NCBI GenBank assembly: GCA_905147135.1
Contig: LR990043.1
Location: 7,227,057 to 7,291,056, forward strand
Origin: Blastobasis lacticolella
Lineage: Eukaryota > Arthropoda > Insecta > Lepidoptera > Blastobasidae
Length of the DNA stretch: 64,000 bases
Direction of reading: 5' to 3'
Under the pieces are notes generated by a model that was not told the DNA's origin, ran no database searches, and saw nothing but the letters and a program-made list of their open reading frames with translations. A program made the position numbers and the translations under genes. Below are positions 48,639 through 59,700 of the stretch, in pieces. The first letter of the stretch is position 1. Every line of letters starts with the position of its first letter.

Positions 48639-50539
48639 ATGGCAGACTTTCTAAAGGGGTTGCTATTAACAGTACTTTCGGAAACATGCTATAACGAATA
48701 CCTAGTCAATTACAACTTCCTCGATGGTAAATTATTTTATTTACTTGGGAGTCTAGAGGTGCTCCGTGCGTGACCATTGTGTTTTAATTTATTTTCGTAA
48801 ATTTATTGATGCCCACATTAACTTTGTTGTAGTTCCTTGCTTCAAATCGACACTAAGTAAGGGCCTTGGGATCGCTATTATCGCCGGGTCCATATTAGTG
48901 AAGGTACCGCAGATATTGAAGATCCTCGGCAGCAAGAGCGCCGAAGGAATCAATATTTATGGAGTCTACTTGGAGCTGTTTGGTATTACAGCGAACTTAT
49001 GTTATAGTTACTTGATGAACTTTCCTTTCAGGTAAGGTTATTTATTTTACAGCTTAAATAGTTAATATTATTTATCTACACTCATAGCGTAATATTCCAA
49101 TTTCATATTCGAATACAGTCGTTTAAGAGTACACGTTTTTCACGCCAGACTATAAAATTTTAAAATAGTAGTTTATGCAACTGTCATTTAAAAGGGGGTA
49201 TTAAAACATGAGTGTCTGTTTATCATACGAGGCGTAGCCGAGTATGATAATAGGATGACACGAGTGTTTTAATACCTAATTATATGCAGTTGCATACACT
49301 ACTTTATCTACACTCGTATCTTTATGTTAAAATATCGTACCTATAATTTTCTCAACTTTGCTGGTAGTAAGCTGCGAGTCAGTTCTGTTGTATCTACGCG
49401 TCGAGGATATCAAGCGGCGGGAAATTCTCGTCGGGCGCCTGGACACGGTCAAATGTAGGCTGATTACAAATGTCTTTAACAAATTCAATTTCATGATTTA
49501 AATTTTCCTGTTTATATTCTGTGTAATTATTTTCCCGCTAAACAGAATAATTTTTGTAATTGTTGTACTTTGTGTTTGTGAATGTTTTTCCTTATTTTAA
49601 GCAAATAAATAGATAAATGTGAAATAGTTAAGTGAATTTCCCACTGCTTGATATCCTTGACACGTAGATACAACAGAACTGACTCGCAGCTTACTTTCAG
49701 CAAAGTTGAGAAAATTATAGGTACGATATTTTAACATAAAAATATGAGTGTAGATAAAGTAGTGCATACACTACTGCATACAATTAGGTATTATATGACA
49801 GTTGCATAAACTACTATTTTTTATTACTCATAAAGCATCTAAATGTGTATCATTTAAATTTTTTTTTATTACAGTGCATGGGGTGAAGGAACATTCTTAG
49901 CTATACAAACAGCAATAATTGCTGCACTAGTTTTACAATATGGAGGTTCTTCGGGGAAGGCTGCAATATTTCTGGCTATATATGGTGCTCTGGTAGCGAT
50001 ACTGATCAGTGGCCAAACGCCTATTGATGTGTTATGGTCAATGCAGGCATGCACTGTACCAGTTCTTCTAATTGCAAAGGTAAGAAATTTAGAAAGAATC
50101 AAAGTTCAAAGTTCATAATTCTTTATTCAATATAGGTATTACATAAGCACTTATTGAATGTGATAACAACTAATACAAATATTATAAACAAAACATTATC
50201 CTTAATACTATATCTTTTGAACATAGACAAAAGGCAATCAGAATATGCAAACTCTAGTGGCTAATTGACATATTAATTCTGTTTCAGTCTATCCAAGTTA
50301 TTACAAACTATAAAAACGGAAGTACGGGTCAGTTGTCAGCAATCACATGTTTCCTTCTATTTGGTGGGAGCATAGCAAGAATATTCACATCTATTCAAGA
50401 AACTGGTGACTTTATCATCATATTAACTTACTGTGTATCAACGGCTGCCAACGGTGTTCTGGTCCTGCAGTTGTTCTGGTACTGGAATGTAGATAAGACA
50501 GAGAAGAACAAGAACAAGAAAAAGAAGAAGAGAACATAA
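48639..50539 (+). CDS. MPDU1: Mannose-P-dolichol utilization defect 1 homologue
   Basis: Four exons (48639-48726, 48833-49031, 49875-50079, 50288-50539) join in phase to 247 aa, about the usual length. MPDU1 is an ER membrane protein of the PQ-loop (SWEET-like) group, needed for use of dolichol-phosphate mannose and glucose in N-glycan and GPI-anchor assembly. The first PQ-loop is visible as AGSILVKVPQILKILGSKSA followed by GINIYGVYLELFG. The second half has the companion motif IQVITNYKNGSTGQLS, then ITCFLLFGGSIARIFTSIQE. Several hydrophobic helices follow each other, and the C-terminus is a Lys-rich ER-retention-like tail (KNKNKKKKKRT). AATAAA lies about 40 bases past the stop. Intron 2 contains a 655-bp inverted-repeat element. 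Confidence 0.93.
49164..49818. mobile_element. 655-bp long-inverted-repeat element in MPDU1 intron 2
   Basis: Both ends begin AATAGTAGTTTATGCAACTG. The arms stay complementary, with one ~100-base insertion in the left arm, through TAATACCTAATT, CTACTTTATCTACACTC, GTTAAAATATCGTACCTATA, CTGCGAGTCAGTTCTGTTGT and ATATCAAGC. The insertion in the left arm holds its own hairpin, TTATCATAC-GA-GGC-GTA-GCC-GA-GTATGATAA. The element fills most of the 843-base intron and has no coding capacity. Confidence 0.8.
50105..50230 (-). repeat. LINE 3'-end fragment in MPDU1 intron 3
   Basis: AAAGTTCATAATTCTTTATT followed by ATTACATAAGCACTTATTGA, read on the minus strand, is the AATAAAGAATTATGAAC tail region of a CR1/L2-like LINE. 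Short, dead copy. Confidence 0.45.
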
Positions 50540-52881
50540 TAATAGATTAAGCAAGAAAGTACATAGATCAAAGCTTATGAATAAATAGGTGATTTTATAA
50601 TTTGTTGTTTTAATCCCAATTTTAATGTTTCAAAATCCATGGACACCATAATCAATCATTGTGGAATCACATGAATAATGCTGAGCACACAATACATATA
50701 ATATTATGTGATGTTTCAACTCTCAACCAAGAATGTAGATAGAGTGGTGAAGTTATGTACCTATATAATAATGTAACTACTAACAGAAATGAGGTGACTG
50801 ATTTACTGTGTTCCGGGCTTCTTAAAGGAGTTACATTGAGACGGTGTAACATGCTTTATACAACTGTGTTTATAATACATGGTGAGCAGTCTGGGTAATC
50901 GAGGAGAAATCCGAAATTATAAGAGATTGTTCCTAGGAACCACAAGGCAGATTTTAGAATATACCCGCGTCTCGCCCTGGCTTCGCAAGGGTTACATTTT
51001 AGTATGTTCAGACGAAATTCTAACGGATGGTGACAACTATATGAAAATCCGTTCAGTAGTTTTTGAGTTTATCCCGAACAGACAGACGCGGCGTGGGACT
51101 TTGTTTTATATATAGTGATGATAATAACTAACGTCGACACTGGTATCTCCGGCACCCCTCAAACTACTCGAGCGTCAGTTGGTAAGCGTATTATTAAATG
51201 CCATAATGCTTGTTGGACTCGTTTCTGGTTGGATTCAAATTGTTATGGGTAATATTTGCCACTTTTTTAGCGTAGTTTTAAGTGATTTTTATGTACATTT
51301 TAGGAGAAAAAGGATGCCGACATATATTATGGAAAAGTCGGCAGGGGGTACCGACTTTAGAATTTAAGATATACTAGTAATTATCTAATATTGTAAAACT
51401 GCCTGATGTTTTTGAACGTACATGGTCAAAACAAAAAGGAAAAATTTTTTTGGTCCAACGCGACGTCACCTTCCTATGAAATACGACCGAAATAAGAAGT
51501 ATTTTATTGATAAGAAAACCTACCTGTTACCTACTTCTCTTTTCTCCTTATCTATTAGCATACCGAAAAAAATTACTATGTACAAGAATATTATCCTTTG
51601 CCGGGAAGGAGATGACGAGACAAAGTCGTGGGCTATGTTAATATCAATATAGTAAGTACATAACGATCATCAACGATCAGCGAAATAAAAAGTGGTATTG
51701 TCCATATAAGTAATTTGTATTGTCGTTGCGCAATCTCGATCTCGGCTTAGTTACCTGCCTGATAACACTTTCGCTACGGCCGACTCAATAATTGGGTCGA
51801 AATCGGCGCTACGAGTGTGCGCACGACTCATCTCATCTGGCCAGCCCATTTACCGGATACTTAGCACTGCTGTAGCCTCTCTGGTATTTGAGTTAAGAAA
51901 ATTTCGGAGCTTCGGTGGCGTAATTGTTAGCGGTAATGGTAAGAGAGAGGTACGAGTTTGATCCCCAGTGAGTGCCGCCATGTATAAAAGAATGACTTAC
52001 TTTCAACGATGACAGAATATCTATAACCATGAGCGAAAACTTCTAATTTGGTCAGGTTCCCCTGTTTACAGGGTCACGCAGAAGTCTGCTGATCAGACAG
52101 TTGCTCAATTCGGTTTTGACCTTATACTAACAATGCAAGTTTTAAGCACGTAAACATGCTTATTTTGAGCAATTTGTATGTGTGTACAACGCCAGCCTGA
52201 GTGAAAAAAGCGTGCTAGATTTCTGCCTGCTAAAAGCATGCCGAAAACTAGCATATATAACAGGAGCTTTACGCTGCAAGTGTCGCCTTTGATGGTATGG
52301 CTACGTCTCGCGTAGACCGGCAAATTACTTAGGGAATAAATATTTGACCATGCCACCCCCGCCAGGCACGGAAAAAAAAGTGGCCGGGCCAAGAAGCGAC
52401 GGCTTGACGTCGTATTAACAAACATGAGCGAATTTAATAAGTATGTATTTAAAAAAAAAAAAAAAAGTATTTAAGTAGTATATCAGTTATCTAGCACCCA
52501 TAGTACAAGCTTTGCTTAGTTTGGGGCTAGATGGCGCTGTGTGAATTTGTCCACAAATTATTATATTATATTATTTAACAAGGAGAAGTAGGAAAGCGGA
52601 ACCCGGTCCCTCGCACGCGAGAGTACAACAGGGATTCACGCAAAGATGATAATGGTAATAATCGGGCCATGGCAAAAACGGTCGACTCGAATTTTAGGCA
52701 GGCAGGAATCTTGATGTGAACAAGCCTGGTCTCCTACAAGTCCCGCATACATGTGTGTTCTCTCCTTCTGTCACTGTCTCTGCACTATTGTTAGCACGAA
52801 TTAAACAATTAATAATATTAAAACATTTTTAATTACTTACAATATAAATTACAAATAAATTGAGATTTAAACACAATCGTC
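50540..52881. other. Intergenic with repeats
   Basis: Between MPDU1 and the MADF gene: a repeat fragment at 50960-51115 (ACCCGCGTCTCGCCCTGGC, AATCCGTTCAGTAGTTTTTG, GACAGACGCGGCG) and a degenerate tRNA-derived SINE at about 51900-52120. The open frames at 51179-51367 and 51422-51652 are unrecognised and unsupported. Confidence 0.45.
51900..52120 (+). mobile_element. Degenerate tRNA-derived SINE
   Basis: CGGAGCTTCGGTGGCGTAA then GAGAGAGGTACGAGTTTGAT, GTGCCGCCATGTA and TTGGTCAGGTTCCCCTG. The same parts in the same order occur in the two better copies at 59079-59700. The B box has decayed to GAGTTTGATCC. Confidence 0.6.
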
Positions 52882-54144
52882 CTAGGATACATCAACAGTC
52901 TCTGTTTTTAGGATGGGCATTAAATAACTTTGTGGACAACCATCATCAAGGATGGAGGTGTCATCTGGGGACGCTATACTTGATTGGTTCATTGTAGTAT
53001 TTGGAGCTTGTGGTGTCAATGGTGAGCTAAATAACATTTGAGGGGACTCATCTATTGTGTTAGCAGTAGATGTGCTATCTTCATCATTTATCATTTCCAA
53101 TTCTGCACTGTGCACCAATTGGAACAGTTTACGTTTAATGTCTAATTGTTTCTTTTTATTAAATTTAAGCACAGTTCTACCCATAGCTATAAAAAAAGAT
53201 ATTAAAGGATCTTGATCTTTATTACTTTGATCTGACTTCTCTTTGACTAAAAATTCTTTAAGTAATGATTCTACACTGATATGATTATCTGTGGATCTGC
53301 GGCATTTATTTCGACTATATGTGCAAGTTCGACTGTATGGCGATTCCGAGTGCTGCGACTCATCTCCAGGTGAATCATCATTTAAATACATTACATGTGG
53401 AGGTTGCACTTCTAGTGTTTTATATGCTGGTCCATTGGAAACTTTGTTTTCTTCATCTTGTATGTAAGGCATGAGAAACTTCAGCTCTTGGATATATTTA
53501 GGTGGTTTTATTTTGCTTGCAGCGTCACCACTTTTAGTTTTTCTTAAAATCAAAGCCTTTCTAAAGTTGTCTCGTATTCTAGTCCATCTTTCTTTGCATA
53601 TTGACTCTGGGAACAATAGTAATTAACATTCAATTCAACTTATTCAATCAAATATTAATTAAATTAAAGCTAATGTAGTAAGTGTTTATTTTCTAATCTG
53701 AAATAATTTTCAAAATAATCTTGCAATTAGATCAGCCGCTGGGCTAATCTAAAGATTGCCTGAATATAATAATATCATCAAAATTGGTTCAGCTCATCCA
53801 CTTTCCACCAGGTCCGCTTGCTGTTTGTCTGCCGTATAACATAAAAAAAGCTATTGCAGAGTTTGTGGAACATACACATATGGTACATACATAGATAGAT
53901 ACACTCTTTATTGCACACAAAATAGCTATACATAGCTATCATTGATTCTTGCGATGATATTTAATTGTACTATTTCTTGCTACAGCTGATTTATTTACTC
54001 ACCACTTGCATTAATTTTTTTCCCAATCTCTTCCCATATGCGCTCTCGCCTTTGGTTATTAATGTACTGGGGATGCTGCGTATCATATAGTTCTTGATAT
54101 TGTTGAACAAGCTTTATTAAAGCTACTTCGTTTATGTAACTCAT
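52882..54144 (-). CDS. MADF-BESS domain protein
   Basis: Two exons on the minus strand, 54144-54003 and 53606-52882, join in phase (donor GTGAGT, acceptor CCCAG) to 288 aa. Residues about 1-90 form a MADF (Myb/SANT-like) DNA-binding domain: INEVALIKLVQQYQELYDT, RRERIWEEIGKKIN, CKERWTRIRDNFRKAL and IKPPKYIQELKFLMPYI, with the expected tryptophans. Near residues 195-235 a BESS-type motif is visible (DPLISFFIAMGRTVLKFNKK, then KRKLFQLV), used for protein contacts. A Ser/Thr/Pro-rich tail follows. Insects carry dozens of such genes (Adf-1, Dip3, stwl-like), so I give no symbol. Its promoter probably lies just right of 54144. Confidence 0.88.
53790..53945. repeat. Repeat remnants in the MADF gene intron
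   Basis: TCCACTTTCCACCAGGTCCG and GTCTGCCGTATAACATAAAA belong to the GGCGGCGGTGACC family. They are followed by CATAGATAGATACACTCTTT, which resembles the inverted 3' tail of a CR1-like LINE. Confidence 0.5.
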
Positions 54145-55585
54145 GAAGGTGAACACCTTCCGTTTATTATTCATAAGTTACTTCTTCTTTTCAAATTATG
54201 GCCTCCACTGTCATTTGACAATGATTTCGCCAACGTCAAGGTTAAGGATAACACAATTGATTGGTCAGACAGATTCTTTTTTTTTGTATAACCTTGACTG
54301 TATCAAACCTGCAAAACAATACATGGTAATTGAAATACATAGTTAACATACACACTCTCAATTTAATATTACTATTTTTAATTAACTTGTCTAAAACATA
54401 GATAAAAATGGAATGAACAATAAGTAGTTAACTAATAATAAAGAAATAGTTAACATTGACCGGTCGAGAAATTTGTGGGGGAAGAAGATTGTACACAGAG
54501 AGATAAAGACAAGATATAATTTAGTTTTTTAAATAAATATAGATTACATTCAAAATGATGTGATTTAAAGTACTCTTTTTCGAGGCCGCATTTGCATAAG
54601 GAGTGACCACGTACTTACACAAATGGAGGAATACTGGAGAGCATACATCTCCCAAAACGAAAGCCATTTAAGCCATATGAGACTTGGAACTGGACTTGGT
54701 TCTTGCAGTTTGGCATTCCGAATAAACATATTAGCCCTGTCGTACGTAATGAAATCAACAGATACGCGATAAGCTGTAAGGGCTTTCACGCTACTGTCCA
54801 CTATTTCAGAAAACTGATTTTGAGAAAGACATTGAGGAACTTCAGGAAATTAATTATTTTATCTGGAGATTTAGTAACTTGGACCTTGAAGGGTCTGCTA
54901 TCATTGATCGGTCAGAGTTGGAGGTCCTCCTCATCCATATCGACGACACAGGACAGAACAAGTACTTACCGATATTCAATAACCACCACCAACACGAAGA
55001 CAGACTTTTGTAAAATCAACGATATATCACTAATACGGTGACAAACAACAAAATATCATAAGTTTTATCATGATACGTATATTATTCACCAAAGAAATTA
55101 GGTATATGAAAAAAGTAAACAATATCAAATAACTGTCAACAAAATTGCTGATGATGTTTTTTATTTACATGAAATTTAAATAAAGCTATCAAAAGCGAAT
55201 CAAAAAATAAGGTAGGCACAACAATTTAATATTAAAATCAAGATTATTAAGTTTTTTAAACTTATATAGGTATACAAGAAAAACTAATATTTTATTTCTC
55301 TACGATATTAACCTCAACACGGTTTTCGCGCCAAAACTTTTTAAATAATTTGTTTTACGGCTCTAGATCGGTGTTTTTTTGAGCCAGCCACTCACAAAAT
55401 AAGGGTTGCCAGAAGTAATTTCTTAAATTGCCCAAACTCGAGAGTCGTAGCTATTCTTTAAGTCTGACCAAACGGAGTGACGACGAATACGACTGACTGA
55501 ATCTATAATAGCTTAGGGGCCTACCACGAACTCTTATAGAAGCAGCGGTACCGCTGATCTCTAATTCGTTTGATCCCACCGTGTG
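54145..55585. other. Intergenic, one unidentified open frame
   Basis: A protein-like plus-strand frame at 54810-55013 is described among the findings; an antisense frame at 54565-54801 overlaps its upstream flank. Otherwise no gene or bounded repeat recognised. Confidence 0.4.
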
Positions 55586-55960
55586 GAATGACGTCACAAC
55601 ATGCATTTCGGATAGGCTCTCTCTCAATGGGGCTTATCCTGTGAAATGTACGATTTTGAACGACATGAAGTTGATTAAGTTGGTTTCAGTTCTACTAACA
55701 TAATTTTCAAGCTAATTAAAACTAATATAATTTGACCTTATTTTATAAATAAATTTAACATTGCAAGTTCTGGAAATATTCTATTATACTTAAAGTAATT
55801 TTTTCTAGCATTTAATTTAATTTAAATTGTTTTAATGTAAAATGTTTCAAAATCAAAATTGCGAAATGGATCGTTACTATGTAAATACTCCCCAATGACA
55901 TGAATTTCATTCATTCTGACTGATACCGAGTTCGACTGTATGAACTCTGTGACGTCATTC
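55586..55960. mobile_element. 375-bp MITE with TGACGTCA ends
   Basis: The left end GAATGACGTCACA and right end TGTGACGTCATTC are perfect 13-bp inverted repeats. The interior aligns by eye with the degenerate copy at 19395-19753. Non-coding. The ends contain the palindrome TGACGTCA, a CRE/ATF-type site. Confidence 0.7.
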
Positions 55961-56239
55961 TTCAGGGTGAACTGCCCTTACGTGTCATGGCATTGGCGTG
56001 CTACACGCTCGATATTTATCTCGATACGTGGATTGCGATCCTGCAGACAAAACCTACGGCAATATAATTACTTTTTAATAAAAACTAATATTCTCTACAT
56101 AACGTTGTAACGTGTAATTTCTAAGTCGGTTATGGCAAAATTCTTGTTGGACTGGCGGCAACACTGCAAACCGAGAGATGTGGGCGCAACCGCGACCGCA
56201 GACGGAGAGAACCAATTTTAAGAAAATAATGAAAACGTT

Positions 56240-56520
56240 TAGTGTGGCGTAGTGCGCCCTTTTTCGTTCAAATTCTTACCGGAACAGCTTCCTCCGTAAA
56301 CCCTGCTTCACCTTTTATATGTACGGACCATTTGGCTAGGGTTTTTGGGTATGGAAGACTTGACTTAAACGTACATCTAACCTCAGACCAAATAAGAAAT
56401 AAGGACAGAATCCTGCGACAAACATACTGACGTACACAAAACTACGTACTACAAGTGTACCTAACTAAGTTATGTACAAATCTTATATAAATAAAGAACT
56501 ATTATTATTATTATTATTAA
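56240..56520 (+). mobile_element. LINE 3' end with TTA-repeat tail
   Basis: A short coding remnant ends ACATACTGA, followed by ATATAAATAAAGAACTATTA and a tail of six ATT units. The microsatellite tail and truncated frame fit a CR1/Jockey-like LINE; the family is not determined. Confidence 0.5.
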
Positions 56521-56784
56521 CTACGCCATACACTCATACATGTACGGTCACACGCACCATTTGACAACAAAAACTACGCTTTGGCCGATTAATACCAAAC
56601 TCACTGCTGACAGTGCGCCATATTTATTTCTTATTTGGTATACCTAAGTATCTAACGTACTAATTAATATGCTTTTGGTAAATAGTAATTTAAAATAAGG
56701 CATCATTTTTCAATTACTGGTTTATTTTACATCCTTTTTTACTTTTTCCTGTTTAAGCTATTAAATATACCAGCAATATTTCTT

Positions 56785-58099
56785 TCAGGTTTGCATTTTT
56801 AAATTATCTAATATTTCCATTAACGACTTATTTCTTTCTTTTAGCCGCCTTACTTGTTGATTTAAAGTTTTTATTTTCCTTTTCATTTGAATCCGTTGCT
56901 TTTCTAGGCGCAAAACCCGCTGTCTCAACTTATGTTTCCTTGGTGTATCAAAAATTGATTCGTATTCTTCTTCCGTCTGCACGTTTGGTCCAAGCATCGT
57001 CGATAAGTCCGGGTTAGCTGAGACGTGCTGGAACAAGAAACAGGTAAGTAAGTGCGTTAACATAAGAACATTGATTATTTATCGTTTATTTACACTCACC
57101 GGTTGTGAAGTTTGGAGCTGTACCGGATCTACATCAATTATTATTGACTCAATGGGTGTCACTGAGACGTGCTGAAAGAAGAAAGGGTAAGTGACTATAT
57201 TAATATAAGAGCATTGATCATTTACCGTTAATGTACACTTACAGCTTGTGAAGTATGGGGCTGCATCAGATTTTCATCCTTTGGCTTGATGGGTGTCGCT
57301 GAGACATGCTGAGAGAAGAAATGCGTAAGTAACTACAATAACATAAGAACACATTGATCATTAAACGTTCCTTTTCACTTACAGCTTGTGAAGTATGGGG
57401 CAGTATCACATCTACAGCAGTTGGCTCGATGGATGTCTCTGAGACGTGCTGGTAGAAGAAACGGTTAAGTAAGTAAACTACATTAACAAACATTAATTAT
57501 TTAACGCTCATTTACAAGAACAATACGTAGGTAGGCCGCGAACTTGTATCTTTAGTTTTTAGCCATAATCTGTAATGTCTCGATATCGATTTCTGTGTAA
57601 GTAAGTATAATGTATAAAATATACTTACAGCTTTTATAGTAGTAGGTTCTTTTAAAACAATATGCACCGATTGATCTGGTGGAGCAGGTAGATGCTAGAA
57701 ATAAAATAGACAATCGATAATAAGTAATTTGTTATGCTTAGCTATAATACAGGGGTGGTTTAATTGAAAAAAGAAAGGGTGGGTAGGGGTAACGTAGGTG
57801 TAGGGTAGGGTAGGGGTAGGACAACACGCGAACGAAGTCGCCCCGGGCGCACTAGTAAGTTAATAATAAATTTTAATTTAATAAAATATCAAATATTACG
57901 ACAAGCATTGACAATTACCTTTGGATATCCGCTTAGTAACACACGACGAAGTCCTTTATTTGTATAATATAAATCGTCATTCTCGAAATGTGCTGAACAC
58001 ACTACGCTGCGCAACGTTGGATTCCAAAATGGTTCATTCCGGCTAACGCGAATGACTTCGATCCACTTTTCTTTTACATCCTCATTTCGAACTGGGAAC
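56785..58099 (-). CDS. THAP-domain protein with tandem mini-exons (5' end not found)
   Basis: Six minus-strand exons are supported: 58099-57919, 57694-57629, 57448-57383, 57308-57243, 57171-57100 and 57027-56785. All junctions after the first are phase 0, giving about 230 aa. The first listed exon is the second half of a THAP zinc finger: FPVRNEDVKEKWIEVIRVS, FWNPT, and VCSAHF with the third Cys and the His. The first two Cys must lie in an upstream exon ending in phase 2, which I could not find before 60.6 kb. Four 22-24-aa mini-exons follow, then a terminal exon with a leucine-zipper-like coiled coil (RQRVLRLEKQRIQMKRK, LNQQVRRLKERNKSLMEIL), the usual THAP C-terminus. THAP proteins bind DNA and often derive from P-element transposase. 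The gene may be incomplete or pseudogenised at its 5' end. Confidence 0.75.
57774..57858 (+). repeat. G-rich dispersed repeat in a THAP gene intron
   Basis: GGGTGGGTAGGGGTAACG, GGGTAGGGTAGGGGTAGG and a CGCGAACGAAGTCGCC end. Same family as 10676, 22680 and 23320. Several G-runs in a row could form a G-quadruplex on the plus strand. Confidence 0.65.
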
Positions 58100-58184
58100 C
58101 TGAAAATGCATTAAGAGTGGTAAACAAAAAACATAAAAAATATTTTATGTACTGTATATTATCAACTAGCTGGCCCGGTACGAC

Positions 58185-58262
58185 TTTTTTTTCACGGCAC
58201 GATTACCCCTACCCGTCCCTCTCCACTACCCTACCCCTACTCTACATCAGCCCGACTTTCTT
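58185..58262 (-). repeat. C-rich copy of the GGGTAGGG repeat
   Basis: ACCCCTACCCGTCCC and CCCTACCCCTACTCTAC: reverse-strand copy of the G-rich tail, just outside the last recognised THAP exon. Confidence 0.6.
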
Positions 58263-58329
58263 TTCGTTTAGGGTAGACCGGGGACAATCGTATCTAAACT
58301 TAAAAACCCATTCTCATATGCTACATATC

Positions 58330-58364
58330 TATACAGGGTGTTTCATAATACATGTATAAAGCCG
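58330..58364. repeat. 35-bp inverted-repeat end, left
   Basis: Begins TATACAGGGTGTTTCATAAT and ends AAAGCCG. A perfect reverse-complement copy sits at 62727-62761. Ends with CAGGGTG after TA are common in mariner-like elements and MITEs. Confidence 0.7.
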
Positions 58365-58519
58365 AAAGGGTGTTAAAGTAGAGCTTTCAAAGAGTGCACT
58401 GGCGACATCATTTTATCCGGACATTGAATTTTAATTTTATTAAAAAATATTAATTTTTAAAGATAAATAACCATATCGACTACGTTGAAGCGCAGCTCTA
58501 TTTCAAGTTGATGATCTTA

Positions 58520-58985
58520 TAAAAAACAGGTTAACAACCTCGTGCGACCCCTATCGAAACAAAGCAACCTCCTCAAGCCTACTACCAGGAGCCTAATGCT
58601 GCGTACACACCGGGCGATGTGTGACGCGCACCCGTTTCGGCCAACGATTGTCCCGTTGGCGTGTGCCGGCCGGCAATCCGCAGTGCAGCGTGGCGGTAAC
58701 ATCAAACGGATAGAAGTAATCATCCAATCGCAGTTTGGGCGGATACCGAAGGCCAACAAACAAACGTGCAAATACGAGCCCGAATCGGTTCCTAAAACTC
58801 CCAAAGATCGTTTGCTTGACCACGAAATGCAAGTATTAGACCTTAGAAGTCCAAATAATTCAGCCGACAGCCCTTCGTTGGCGTACGTTGAGTGTGTACA
58901 CACCATATGGACGAGTAATAACCTCGTGCCATTCATATCAAAACAAACCAACCTCCTACATCTTACTACCAGGCGTCGAACTAAA
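58520..58985. repeat. Unidentified repeat bounded by direct repeats
   Basis: A left block (ACCTCGTGCGACCCC, AAACAAAGCAACCTCC, CTACTACCAGG at about 58536-58590) recurs as ACCTCGTGCCATTC, AAACAAACCAACCTCC, TTACTACCAGG at about 58920-58974. The open frames between (58542-59030 plus, 58517-58951 minus) are probably non-coding. Confidence 0.45.
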
Positions 58986-59078
58986 TGTTACCTACTTATC
59001 TACATGAATAGGCTCCACCAAATTAACTAGGAACTTGCCTACACTAATTATTTTCAATAGGTAGGTATGCTTAAATAG

Positions 59079-59420
59079 TCGGAGCGTCGGTGGCCTAAGG
59101 TTGCGGTATCCGACTCGTACACGAGAGGTACCGGGTTCGAATCCCACTGCCGCCATGTACCAATAACTCTTTTTTAAGTCATGCACATTAGCTGAATACT
59201 GACCGATGCTTTTACGGTAAGGGAAATTATCGTGATGAAACTTACACATTCAGTTCAGACGACTGAATGTGTAAGTAACCATGATTAAATCTGGTCAGGT
59301 TCCCTTGGTAGCAGGGTTAGGAGCCAGGAATGTCAGATGGCAGTCGCTCCACTGCAATTAATTACCTAATCTGCCAAATCCTAGATCATGGACCATAGTC
59401 AAAGCGGACCACAGGCACGG
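59079..59420 (+). mobile_element. tRNA-derived SINE, plus copy
   Basis: The head, CGGAGCGTCGGTGGCCTAAG through CCGGGTTCGAATCCCACTG, carries RNA polymerase III A-box-like and B-box sequences. The body includes TGCACATTAGCTG, GAAATTATCGTGATGAAACT, CTGGTCAGGTTCCC and TCAGATGGCAGTCGCTCCAC. Confidence 0.75.
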
Positions 59421-59434
59421 AAAATAATTTTGTG

Positions 59435-59700
59435 GAGAGAAAATAATTTGTTACAGTGGAGCGACTACCATCTGACCTCCATGACCCTGCTACCAGGGGA
59501 ACCTGACTAGATTGGATCATGGTTACAATTTCAGTTGCCAGAATTTGCAGATTTCATCATGATGTTTCCCTCACCATAGGAGCATCGGTTAATTTCAACT
59601 AATGTACATAACTCAGAAAATAGTCACACAGCGGGATTCGAACCCGGCACCTCTCTCGCTTACGAGTCGGATACTCAACCGCCCAGCCACCAACGTTCTT
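59435..59700 (-). mobile_element. tRNA-derived SINE, minus copy
   Basis: Inverted partner of the copy just to the left. Read on the minus strand: TGGCTGGGCGGTTGAG, TATCCGACTCGTAAGCGAGA, GTGCCGGGTTCGAATCCCGC, then the same body ending in the TCAGATGGTAGTCGCTCCAC block. Confidence 0.75.

Noticed and set aside
58517..59030. 144- and 162-aa overlapping genes
   Set aside because: Opposed frames over the same DNA, bounded by direct repeats and merging into a SINE; repeat-derived.
59085..59157. tRNA gene
   Set aside because: It has an A-box-like and a B box and a nearly pairable acceptor stem, but the anticodon arm does not fold properly and the same head is joined to the same body in the inverted copy next door. 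It is a SINE head.
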